From Coniferiporia sulphurascens (taxonomy: Eukaryota > Basidiomycota > Agaricomycetes > Hymenochaetales > Hymenochaetaceae), in the NCBI GenBank assembly GCA_002794785.1, contig NBBA01000001.1, positions 1,984,001 to 2,048,000 on the forward strand: DNA of 64,000 nucleotides. The letters are read 5' to 3'. The notes below the pieces were generated by a model. The model saw only the letters and a program-made list of their open reading frames with translations. It made no database searches and was not told where the DNA came from. The position numbers and the translations under genes are program-made. Shown in pieces: positions 52,704 to 64,000 of the stretch (position 1 is the first letter of the stretch; each line of letters opens with the position of its first letter).

Positions 52704-55700
52704 ATGACAGACTCAATCCTCGGGCACTTTCACGCACTCTTGAATGACCCCGCGCTCGGCGACGCACGCACAATGTTGTACGACGACGGCATATCAACGC
52801 CGGACTCATCCGTAGAAGATCCTGATGAGTTCCCGGCTGGCTCAGAAGAGGCTTCCCTTGCAAAGCAGCACGCAGCCCTTCGGACGTATATTGACTCCGT
52901 GCCGTATCCCTGTGAGTCGCCCGAGGAAATGGACGCGAAACTCGCGTACATCGTAGACAAGATGTACATATGCGCAAAGTCGAACCAGACTCACCTCCTC
53001 TGGAACTGGGATGGGATCCTCAGCACGTACGTTGACTACGAATAGCTTTCCTTTGTGCTCCCCGGTGTTCTGATACCCAATATTATAGCTGGATTCTAAT
53101 GCGCTACCCCATCTCCAAGTCCACGCGTGTGAAACTGCTTCACTATTATTATGAACTATGCGTTCTCCCAGGTGTAGAGTCTCATCTTGTGAGCGAGCGA
53201 ACGAAGATGTTCTCTGCTCTACTACCGCACAAACGTGACCCACTGGTCATGCTTGACACGAACGACCTTGAGCTCGACTGGAGGCCCCTGTGGCGCCTTG
53301 TGAAGAAGGAGCTGTGGCCGCTGAAGAGGACACACGATACCACGTAGGATCTAAAGTATTGTGCATGTTTCGTGTAGCTTAAAGGCGTTTTCAGGCGGAA
53401 CATAGCTAACCTCTATATTTACCTCGCTGAGCTCAGTAAAAGGTTCTTCCCTAGTAGGGAAATTAAGGAATTGCTAGGCACGATACTTCCCCTTTTCACT
53501 CAAGATGTAAGGCGTTTTTGCAGACCATCGTTAGTTCAGTTAACAATTAACAATTATTGCCAGACTTTTCTTAGTATAATACCTGTCCTCACCTCGTTCC
53601 TTCCATTATCGCGTCCACAAGAATACCTTCCGGCTCTGTTCGCGATATGGGAAGCCTTCAACTCGAACATCTTTGACGACAGAATGGTTGAGCTTATGGG
53701 CGACCTTGCCGAAGAGCACGTCTCTGGGACCGCCGGGCTTCATGGAGAAGAAGGCGCCCGCTGGCGTGACGTTGGCATATGGACCGAGGACCAGTGGATA
53801 TTGCTTATGGGAAAATGTCTTGGCTCTATGAGTAAGGCTATACATAGTAGTCCATCGGATTGAACTCTAACCTGAAAGTCTGACTCTGCAGACGTCCCAG
53901 TCGGGGCGACGAAGGTTGGTCATAAACAGAGGAGGTTGTATACCATGACTTATTTTTTAATGATTTCAGGGGGCAAGCACTACGGCTGGGCATGCTGACT
54001 TGACGACCGGCAAAAACGCGGTGCTTATCAAAAAGCCTATTAACAGACAATGTAAGATTCAGCAACTACATCCGTTTATGATTATAGCTAATGAGTCGAT
54101 TAGACTCTTTGGCTAAATTGATTGTCTATTCGATGTCCGTTGACGGTCCGGAAAAACCCAATGACCCTCAAGAATATAGAATTTCGACACAGCAAGCGCA
54201 AGCAGGATTCCTCGCCGGCTCTAGGTCCCTGGACTCCCTTGCGAAGATTATCACTAGCACGGAATCTTTCTTCCATCCGTCAAATACGGGCCATTGGACC
54301 CTCAGCGTAATTTACCTCGATTCCCGCTTTTCTCTTCGTATGATGACATGTCCTTGGTTTTAGTTATCGAACTTCTTACAGCGCCTCGCCTCTGAGTTCT
54401 GCAAGCGCTGGAAAGAGGAAGAGGATCCGAAATGCAAAACACCGGTGGTAAATTTCGTTCACTTGGTCTGGATTATGTGAGACTACTTACAGAATTTGTT
54501 ACAGTCTCAGCGGCTAACCCCGGCGATACGACGCGCATTCGTCCTGACTCTGCGTACCCCAATGCTCCTTGTTCTCTTTTCCAAGGACCCCATCTCCATG
54601 GGACTTGCACAAGGTGCCTTACGAAGTATAGCCATGCTCGAGCCGGGGCTTGTCATGCCACAGCTTCTTGAGAGGGCATACGGCGGGCTCGAAGTCGTGA
54701 ACGAGACGCATCGGACAACTGCAGTGCTAAGTATGTTACCAGGTATCGCCTTACCCCTTGTTTCGGAGAGGATTTGGCGTGGGGGGCAGAGACATGTCGT
54801 CCCGCTTCTCGAGTTATGTCTTCCTGGTATTGATCTGGTAAGGCAGTCGCAACGGGCGCAAAAAAAATTATTACGATCTCATGTTGTTTCTATTTCCCAA
54901 AGAACGACCCTGCAAAAACGATATGCGCCGCTGGAGTCATCTCCGCAATAGTTCAGCACATAAAGATCGGAGACCTTCATCCTCTACCTGCAGATATTCT
55001 AGCCGCCGATGACGGCCCATCGGAAGGCATCCTCGTGGACAGTGTCAACGAAGACGAGTATATTACAAATGGCCTCCAGGAGTTTGCAATCCATAATTTA
55101 GCTGAAGAGCGGGCAATTGTGAGGGACAGCACTACCGGCTTTGCGGGTGAGCAAGCACTTCTTGACTTACATTGTGCCAGTGCATTGAAATGTCGCCTTC
55201 ATTGAAGACTGGGTTACTTCGCTTTTCCGACGTGTTTTCGCGCTTTACGAAAACCTGCCTGAGGAGGGCGGGAAGAAAAACACGACGGGCGGCAAGTCGG
55301 AAGAAGTCATGCTCAAAGCGATCAAAAACGCTCTAGACGTTGTCTGCCTACATCTGTCTGATTCGTTGTTTGAGCTTGTCCTTAAGATAGTTTATGACTA
55401 CGCGACGACGAATGCGAAAGCAAACGCTGTGCGTGCATTTGGACAGCTGGTGGCGTGTCTGGCGCGTAGTAAGCCGCAGCAAACTATAGACAAATTCCTG
55501 CCAGTTTGCGTTCTCCAGGTTAAGGAGGAACTGAAGCATGGCGCATCGAGTGTGCGGACCACATCCTCGCACGCGGCTGTGCCATCCGATACAACGTTGC
55601 ATTGGAGTGAGTTGCTCAGAACTTACGGGTTTTCACTAGTTGATCTGTTATTGTCAGATATTTCAATTTTACGAGGGTGCCTTGGACATGGCGGACAGGC

Positions 55701-58700
55701 TGTACGATCGTTTTTCAATTTCTTTGGAGATTGTTTATTTCTAACAAAGAAGCGTCCATTAGCTCCTAAAGCACAAGGAAACGATTCTGGACCTTCTTAC
55801 TGTCCTAATTGAAAAGACAAAGAGCGAGAGGGCGTATAGTGGTACCGGACATCTTATTTCACGATTTCTCCATACGCTGTCATGTGTATACCCGATCAAT
55901 GGTCGGTTTGTCAACACTGACGAATGGCAAACTCAAGGTCTCATTCCTTTCTATGAGATTTTCCGCACAAGTTTGACGTTTTCCTCCCGCAGAGTTCGAC
56001 AGGAACCACAACATGCACTGGGGACGTTTCTATTCTCCGAAGGACGTCAAGATCGATTGGCACGGTACGGGTCTCCATCTCTATGAAGGGTCTATTGCTA
56101 GAAATCCTTTTCGCAGTGCCAAACGAAGAAGAAATAGCATTTATAATACAGATACTCGACCAAGTTGCCGCCCCACTCCTGATCCGTCTTGAGCAGCTCC
56201 TCGAAAATATAGGTACATGGGATAACGTTGCGCGCAACGATTTTTGCCGGTACGTCAATCAGAGTGTTAAGGGACAAAACCGTTAATAACATTCGCGCCA
56301 GGTATCTGTACGCAGTGCGGTCCATTTGGACAGGCCTTCCGACGCTATTCGAGGAGGTTGAGCGTACAGGAGACCCTGGATTGAAGGATGAACAGGATAT
56401 CTTCTCTGATCTTCATCCAGTTGGATTATCAGCCAAGGCCGGCTTCTGCTTAGTTGACCCTCAGGATTCTCGTTACAAGAAAGTTGTCGAGCACAGAGTT
56501 CATTACGGACGTGTCATCCATCAAGCATCTGTTGTCCTCCGTGAGAATCTAGGTGGAGAAGACCATATTGATGCTGTTATCGGTGTCTTGAAGGTGAGCA
56601 ACGGTTATTGACACAACTGTGCAATCTCTGATTCCGGGTCTCCTGGTAAGGCGATCGAGGTCTATCTACTAGATTACGGGACCAGTGTTTCCAATTATGC
56701 AGCACTGCAAAAGAATTACGTTGTCTCAAGAGAGTGAGGTCATCCATGGAATGGTACTTGTGCAATAATTTACTCGATTATATCTTCAGTGTAAATCGTC
56801 TTTGGCCCCGCCAGAGGGACAATCTTCGCCTTGTATTCCTGAAGCGTGCCCAAGTGTACCACAATGCGCGCATGGCTACTCACGCGATGAATCGTCGCCG
56901 TACAGGATTTGACAAACTACTATTCGACGAGTTGGCTGAGCTGTCTCTTTCGACATACACTCGTATCAGGCGGTAAGTCAGCCTGAGCCAGAGTTATGCG
57001 CGCTATATTTTTATTTGTCTGATGGCTGCGCTGTTTTACAGTCAAAGTCAACATGTCTTGTTCGCGGTCTGCGATGTGAGTAGACACTCGTCGGTCCAAT
57101 TCCCATTTTCTGAGTATACATACCCCATCAGCGTTATCCGCTCAGCCCACAATTTGTACTTCCGAAAGTCATCTCGACGTTGGCACGGGAAACGGATCCA
57201 GACAGAATGAAGGGTGCTCTATATGTTCTCTCTCATAAGTCCACACGTAAGTGGTTCTTTTTTGTTACTCTGGGAATTCGAACATCTAACTCTCGCTCAT
57301 TGTACTGTTCGTAGTGGCGGTGGTTCGATCTAGTACAGTCATTCACCAATTCTTATCCGCGTTTAACGACTTAATTCTCACCAGGTCGAAGCCTTTTAAG
57401 TGACTTCGTGTCTGTAATTTACAACTGCCAGCATCAGGAAAAGGTATATTTATTAGGCTATTTCACCATGGACTAAGGTACTAATTATAGTCAAACAGCC
57501 TTCTATCCAGAAGCTTGTGTCCTCTGTGCATCAAGAGCTTTTGTCGACTTGCGTTAGCGAGGAGAGTTTGCGAAAGCTTCCGCCTTTCGAATCCAATGTC
57601 CGACTTAACACCGCCCTCGAGACTCTGCGGGCCCATTTCTCCGATCTGGGAATAATTAATAGTCAAATGAGTCGCGCCCTGACAGAGTCCAGCAAGCGGA
57701 ACGAGCAAGACGAAGTGGCATACAGGAGAATGGTTCGTGGACCTTTCCCTAGGGGATATGATCAATTATAAGTTTTTGGCAGGTTGCAAGTGTTATCGAA
57801 ACCTCCAAACGACCAACGACCCACGTGAGTGCAGAATCCTTGCGTCGCGACAGTGATTTGACTCCGTAAAAGTGGCGCTATCTGCAAATGGCCACCAAAT
57901 GCCTACTATCCCTTCTGCGGCGAGACACCCCACAAATGGCCGACGTTGCGAAGTTACTAATGGAGACAACGACTGAATCACAAATTTCCACTCGTACAAT
58001 AGCGCAAAAGTGTGTTCTCAGTATTTTTGCGGACACACCGATTGACCATAATGAACTAGGGGAATCATCAAGCTACTGGCGTTCATTAAAATGCGCTCCT
58101 ATTCGAAGAGCGACGACGAACTCTGGTTTAAAGAGTGGAAGAACCCCTTGCAGCAGCAGATGCCTGTGGCTGATACTCGTGAACTACTGGCCTTTTTGCA
58201 AAGGCCTTTCTCAGGAGATTTGAATGAAGCGCCGTGAGTATCCCCATGTGAATGTTGTGTGCTATACGATCTAAACTCCTTTTACGAAGCCAAATCTACG
58301 TGGACAAGCTCGAGTCAGGTTTCTTGTTATGGCAACCTTCGCTCAAAGTCTACGCCCCGTCTGACGAATCCACATCGCTGACACTAGTATGGGAGCAAGA
58401 ATCTCGATCTGCGTTGACTTCAATCGAATCAATCTTGCAAAAGCCAACGTACTTTTCAGCTTTACTTGCTTCGTGGTCCCAGGAATCCGACACAAAGGGA
58501 AATACGGACCTAGAACTACGTGCAGATAACTTCGTATTTATGAAATCCATTGGTAAGTTATCACCATAAAGATACCATAGACGAATACTCAGACTTTTCT
58601 CAAGCGAAAATGTACGAAGATAAATATCTCAGTCACATATTGTCTGCCATCGAGCCACTTCTGTCTGATACGGACCGTTTCAAACAACGCGCCGCTGCGG

Positions 58701-60980
58701 AAGCCATCCTAGGTTTGCTTCGCGGTTCAAAGCATTGGCCCGGACCCGCTCGCAAAATTCTGTGGGACTGGTTCATGGGACGTGTCGGAGATATTTACTC
58801 GCAGATGAAACCGGACACAGTTGCATTCTGGGAGTTCATGTTCCAGGTACGTCTATCTCGAGCGCATATCGGCAACGAAAAATGTAGCTTATTGCCTGCG
58901 TAGGAACAATTGGCGGATTGGGACCCCCAGCGCAACAAGCCACTCATAGACTGGGTCATTTCGCTTCCTCTGGAATTTCACAGTGACTCAGTATTTACCA
59001 GTAAGCCTTTTTACGACATTCACGCATGCACGCTCGGAAAGTTATTAACACGAACCTAGTGAGTAAATCACTGGGGCTGTTTATGACTCTGGCAAACGAA
59101 ATGGGAGTACGGCTTGGTGCGGCGACCGATCAGTATATTAATTTATTCTTTGATAACGTACATTCGAGCTACGCGGAGGTGAGTGATGGACTTCCATTCC
59201 TGATATGCGAGCCTTTACACGCAACATGTCAGATCCGTACCATAAATGCGCAGTGCCTTTACCTCCTGATGTCTAGTCAATGGAGCCCGACGTACTCCTC
59301 ATTGGACGCATTCCTGGCCGCATGTAGTAATGACAGCGATCCTCTGGGCATTCGGTTATACAATCCCTCTGTTTATCCTGTATTGTATCGCTAACACCCT
59401 TGCTTAGTCGACCAAGGCACATCGAGCGCACCAACGCGCTCGTGAGTCAACTCCCTGTATGGAGGCTTGAACGTCTTTCTCCTCCAAGAGTCAGCCAGTC
59501 ACAGGTGGTTACGCTTTTTTCTTTATCTGCACGCAGTACTGAACGTGGATGCAGTTTGATAAAGTTGGCTTATCGCGTATGTCGGGTGCCTGTTCTGCGT
59601 CGCATATTCTTTCTGAACAGTTTATTCAGTTCTGTCCTGGCTATGGACAGTTGGGCATGGTTCTGAGGCGGGCTCAATGTTCCCCTACATTATTCCTGCA
59701 ATGTGAGTCCGATGCGTCTCCACACAATGATCCTTCTCACCCTAGGAAGACCCGAGATTTTAAAGATGACCGAATTAAATGACAATCCGGAGCTATTGAT
59801 GTATAGTTCCGCGGTTCTATATATTTTATCCGCAGTCACTCCACCAAGAGAGTGTGTCGAGATGATCGCAGATAAATTCATCCTTACGATCAAGTCATCT
59901 TCTGTAAGCGAATCAGGGCTAGGCAATTTTTTTCTCTGTTGACTGACTTATCCGCAGTCTTGGAAGATTAAACTGAATGGCCTCCCTATCTTGATCGTAT
60001 TTTTTTACAGGAATCTGGTTAGCTTCTCCGAAGAATGCGTAGCGCGCCTCATGGACGCTGTCATTGGATGTCTCGGCGACGAGAACGTCGAAGTACGAGA
60101 GATGGCGGCAAAACTACTGTCCGGCTTGCTTCGGTGCTCTCAGAGACGTAGCATATTACCTTTGCGTGTACGTCAATGGTCTACCTTTCGTCGATTCCTA
60201 TTCCGTTGTCCTTCGTCCCGGAGTCTGTTACTCATTGAAGTCGCTCGGCTGACGATAAAATCACGATAACTTCAGAACCGATTCGTCTCTGCCGCTCGCA
60301 GCATCAGGCTACCCAAACGACAAGAGCCCGGATATGCGGATGCGCTTCGCAAGTTGCATTCTGCAATTTTGGGCCTTTGCGCGCTTGTTGAGAGCTTCCC
60401 GTATTCCGTTGAGCCGTGGATGCCGTCCTTGACGGAAGGTTAGTAAAGATTGATCGAAGGACCCTTATTTGCTATTGCTCACTACAACGACTGCAAAGTC
60501 CTTGCCCCGCACGCGTCTGACCCACCACCCATCTCGACGACAATCCGCAAATGCGCATCCGAGTTCAAAAAGGTACGATTTTACGCCTTCAAGTTGGTCA
60601 CATTCGGATCGCCTTTCGGCCTTGCCGCTCTTCTGACTTTCCATTCCCACACTATTCCGAACGTGGCTTTTCTAATATTACTTACTTACTTCTATTTTTT
60701 TTTTGACAGACACATCAGGTGAGTTCCGGTTTATCCCACTCCGGCGTTTACTCGTTCCATCTCAGCGCCTTCGATTTTCTCGTTTCCATGACACTTGTTG
60801 ATGCGCTCTCTACTTTTTTTGTGTCAGGATACCTGGCACGCCGACAAACAAACCTTCGACGAGGACCAGCTGCAAGCGCTGTCAAGCATGCTTGTCGGGA
60901 CATCTTACTGTACGTTTAAGCTGGCTTTTCCCTTCTTTGGACACAACGTTTACGCGTCAAATGTATTAATAGATGCTTGA
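52704..60980 (+). CDS. BLM10: Proteasome activator BLM10/PA200
   Basis: BLM10/PA200 is a giant HEAT-repeat protein that caps the 20S proteasome. The gene spans 8.3 kb with a great many short introns, so exon borders were traced only in part. The start is MTDSILGHFHALLND. Family segments include CAKSNQTHLLWNWDG, HDTT-RNIANLYIYLAELSKRFF, FIPVLTSFLPLSRPQEYLPALF-like, WDNVARNDFCRYV and RAAAEAILGLLRGSKHWPG. The last exons give DTWHADKQTFDEDQLQALSSMLVG followed by TSYYA-stop: an intron at 60910-60972 splits the second Tyr codon. This C-terminus is the HbYX-type motif (YYA in yeast and human relatives) that docks into the 20S alpha ring and opens the gate. Confidence 0.9.
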
Positions 60981-62438
60981 TGGGGGTGTACGTTGGGCGC
61001 GGAGTAATCGTACATTCCTGCTGTCCGTTATATGTGCTTAGATATGCGTTTGAAAATCATACCGTTGTCCGGTCTTGTATTGAAGATCATTCCCTAAATG
61101 GAACTGATTGTTCACAATCACCTTGGACGATGCGAAGACGCTTATCACTCGACCGAAACATTTCCATAGCGGGCAGGTTCCGGAGATCGTGCCTTTTGAG
61201 AAGACGTATTCCGTATAATATTGGGATCGCCTGATAGCAACGACTCACGGGTCTGTCTTGGGGACGTAAGGAGCTGGGCGTATGGGTGTGTTAGGACGGC
61301 GCGACTGCGGGGAGGGAGGCTCGATATGTATTGAGAATGCGAGGCAAGGAAAGGGTGTTGCGATTGCGGGAGATAACTGGCATGAGGAAGTCGCGATTTT
61401 GTGAGTCGTGTCGTTTCGGGGCTCCTTCGACCGGGCGGCGGCGGCTCAGCCTGAGGACGTCTGGCCGGCCGGTCTCATATAGGGAAGGATCCCATCGTAA
61501 TTCACAGAGTACGCGCATAGCTGTATCGATTGCTTCGAAATGCAAGGACGATGGTGGGGGGAGGGGCTGCAACTGCAAAGATGCGACCTTTGCGACTGCA
61601 ACTGCGGCCAAACACTGGTTCGGGCGGTGTTGTTGTCCGAGAGCGGAAGCAAATATGAGCTCGCGTATTCGTGGGAAGTGACTTCCTGAAGAGAGAGATG
61701 TATAAAGAATAAACGTAAGGACGTCGACGCTTAGCCTCAGTCCATCGTGTATCGTCCTCGGCGCTGGGCATATTTCTATCGTCTTCGCCATCGATACACG
61801 TTGTGAACCCCGTGGTGAAGAGCGGGACAAGGCTATTACTGAAGCGGCGGAGGACTAGTGCGAGTGGGTTTTCTACCTGAAGGCGGGCACGTTGCCATCA
61901 AACCGTGTTGCTTCATTGCCTCTCCCCTTCCACCCTCTCCTCTTGCCCTCTCCCCTCCATCCTTCTGGCATGCAATATCGTCTCCTCTCCCTCTAGCCAT
62001 ACTCACACTCGTCTCTTGCTCGCTATTTCTCCTTCGGCTCACACGCTCGTCTCACGAATTTTAGAGCGCATTTCTCTGTGCGCCGTTCTCGCTCCACTTT
62101 TTATATCGTCTCGATTCTAGATCTTCTCAGTGGCTCGGTACTCGGCGTCGCGCTTCCTGTGCGCAGCTGCTCGGTAATCGGGTGTTTTTCCCGCATCCCA
62201 ATCCCACACACAGGTCGCATCATCCCACTCATCCCCGCCCGCCATTTCAACTTATTCTTGTTTAAAGCAAGCATATCGCTCGTCCTTCAGCAACTTCCCC
62301 TTCACTTCGATCAAGTAAGGCCATAATCTTTATCATCTAGTAAGTTTTTAGCTCGCAAGAGCGCCCACATACTTACTCTCATTCGACTGCTCGTGATCCT
62401 GACATCTGATTTCATCGTAGTTTCAGTACAAGACCGTC
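60981..62438. other. 1.46-kb intergenic region and long leader of the next gene
   Basis: No gene is supported. Overlapping open frames at 61291-61830 (minus) and 61331-61681 (plus) show no resemblance. From about 61880 to 62110 the plus strand is strongly CT-rich, suggesting a core promoter. A leader intron at about 62315-62426 (GTAAGG donor, TTTCAG acceptor) probably precedes the ATG at 62439. Confidence 0.4.
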
Positions 62439-64000
62439 ATGTCATCCTCTCCTGCTGTGTCAAATTTCTTCACTCCTGCGTCAGATCGTCGCTCGTCAAT
62501 CTCTCTTGTGCACCAGTCCAAAACGTACGACTGGACTCAATCACACGAGTTGCTGGAGGGTCATGACAGCCTGGATGTGTGTGATCCTTCCCTCTCAACC
62601 TTGCAGTACCTTTTGTTGATGGCTATCCCATTAATTAGCGTGCCCATTTGCAAGATCGCTCCCTTCCAAAGGATGCGGGACCCACTACACCTAGTCGACG
62701 TTCAGGCCCGGGGATGCAAAAGCTTTCATATTCTCCGTCTCCGCTCGTGATGTCAAGTCAGGCGAACGCGGAGTATATGAAGTCCAATCCGAAATCTGCC
62801 GCACCACTTGAGCCTTTCGTGCGTGATGGCACGTCAGACGAATCCATCGCCAACGGACTCCGACGCGCCGGCAACCGCTGGAGTTTCAATGGTTCTGAAA
62901 GACTAACGGAACCCAAGATCGCAAATTGGGACTTAGTTGATGAAATCGGAAAGCTCAACATTTCCAATGGTGCGAATGAAGGTACGGACGGTACGACAAC
63001 ACCCTCCAAAAATGGCGTTCGGGATGTCCTACAGATCCATGAGACTAGCCCACTGGAAACTTCATCGTCGGACACCTCGTTGGACTCTGCGTCGCCTCAA
63101 AATGCGGACAGTCTGAATCTGCCTTCTCATTCTCGCGGATCCTCGACTGATACATTAAGCTCAGAAAGCTCTGTAAGGAGCAACGCCCACTTGACCTCGC
63201 TGAAGTCCACACCTTTTTCATCGGACCTCACAAAAGATAGACCCAGGTCTTTCAGCGGAGCAATTTCTGATGCTGAACTGCGTCGCCTCCAAAACATCAA
63301 CACACCATCGCAGCTTCCTGAATCTCTGCAGGATAGAGGTTCACCTCTGACTCGGGATGTCAACGGTGGAGATGGCAAGACACTATCTTCCACCCCTAGC
63401 GGAGAGAACATCAGCGGCTCGGCACAGCCTATGTTTCCATCTCTTGCTGCTTATCCTAATGTTCAGCCGAATGTAAGCCTTCGGCCGCTTGCCTGTCCGT
63501 GACATTCTACTGACTGGTTCCCTTTTACCAGTTTATGAATTTTCCTGGGCAGGGTTTTGCTTCGCAAGTCCCCACTGCGCGCCACGATGATCTTCAAGTC
63601 GATCACACGATTCAGCCCCGGCAGCAGTTCGTCAACAACGGCCAGAGTCTCGGGCCACCGTTCGTTCAGGTTCCCACGAATGGGCCTATGCGTTCTCAAC
63701 CGGAGAACATGTCGTACCGTCAACAGCTTCGTGGGGTTAACATGTTCCAGCCGCCTATGCAGCTATCGGCACAGGCACCCCCAACACTTCTGCCCAGTCC
63801 AACCAATTTTGCGTACCCTGGCATGCCGAATCCTCACGGTCATCATAATCATCTTTCGCTTGGAAATCAGCAACAGATGTATGACATGATGGTTCCGCTC
63901 GACCCGGCCGTCAATCGCACGCAGCAAACATTTCGCGGAGGACATCATCATTCCGCTTCGGACCCGGCAAGCCTTCGCGATGCTGCGGCGCTGCTCCTTG
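62439..64000 (+). CDS. Ser/Pro/Gln-rich protein, partial at window end
   Basis: Exon 1 starts MSSSPAVSNFFTPASDRRSS and ends near HDSLD at about 62576. An intron to about 62673 joins to DAGPTTPSRRSGPGMQKLSYS in frame. The long second exon (to about 63471) is disordered and Ser/Thr/Asn-rich; a third exon begins FMNFPGQGFASQ and continues with Gln, Pro, Asn and His stretches (NPHGHHNHLSLGNQQQ, RGGHHHSASDPASLRDAAALL) past the end of the window. No folded domain is visible. Low-complexity N-termini like this often precede RNA-binding domains in fungi, but none can be shown here. Confidence 0.65.

Noticed and set aside
61291..61830. 179-codon minus-strand frame between BLM10 and the last gene
   Set aside because: It starts with TTG, overlaps an equally long plus-strand frame and has no recognisable motif; GC bias explains both.

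Overview
The window reads as nuclear DNA of a filamentous basidiomycete (most likely Agaricomycotina). Genes are dense, lie on both strands and are cut by many 45-70 bp GT-AG introns with CTRAC-like branch sites. tRNA genes carry short introns after position 37. The protein set is typical of fungi: NPL4, SPT21-like, GEP4, MCM5, large-subunit catalase, TIM21, MED6, AIM18-like and BLM10. Coding regions were rebuilt by joining exons across splice sites by eye. Where exon lengths were summed (Nudix, NPL4, SPT21-like, histone H3, AP-3 sigma, RT gene) the joined frame is divisible by three.

Layout. 0.3-5.3 kb: a Nudix hydrolase, a head-to-head pair of intron-bearing tRNA-Gln(CTG) genes, and NPL4 with a C-terminal NZF finger. 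5.4-12.8 kb: a CYS3/MET4-type bZIP regulator, a TauD-type sulfonate dioxygenase and an OPT oligopeptide transporter, with TCACGTG motifs upstream of the first and between the other two; this looks like a sulfur-scavenging neighbourhood. 13.2-16.6 kb: a Spt21/Ams2-like histone-gene regulator lacking a GATA finger. 16.7-20.5 kb: GEP4 (cardiolipin pathway), then a DIRS-like reverse-transcriptase gene carrying spliceosomal introns and a degenerate RNase H. 21.1-24.0 kb: MCM5. 25.1 kb: tRNA-Lys(CTT). 25.9-27.1 kb: a C2H2 transcription factor. 27.1-31.7 kb: a gene-poor stretch. 31.7-37.1 kb: large catalase, divergent histone H3, TIM21. 37.5-41.7 kb: VMA7 and an ECD/SGT1-domain gene, divergent. 43.5-51.1 kb: an F-box-like protein, AP-3 sigma, MED6 and an NRAMP metal transporter. 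51.3-61.0 kb: an AIM18-like mitochondrial protein and the very long BLM10/PA200 gene. 62.4 kb to the end: an unrecognised Ser/Pro/Gln-rich protein running off the window.

Most genes are conserved housekeeping loci. The items most worth a second look are the intron-containing RT gene, the possible sulfur cluster, the Spt21-like factor, the histone H3 tail with two extra residues, the one-codon first exon of NPL4 and the BLM10 HbYX motif whose tyrosine codon is split by an intron.
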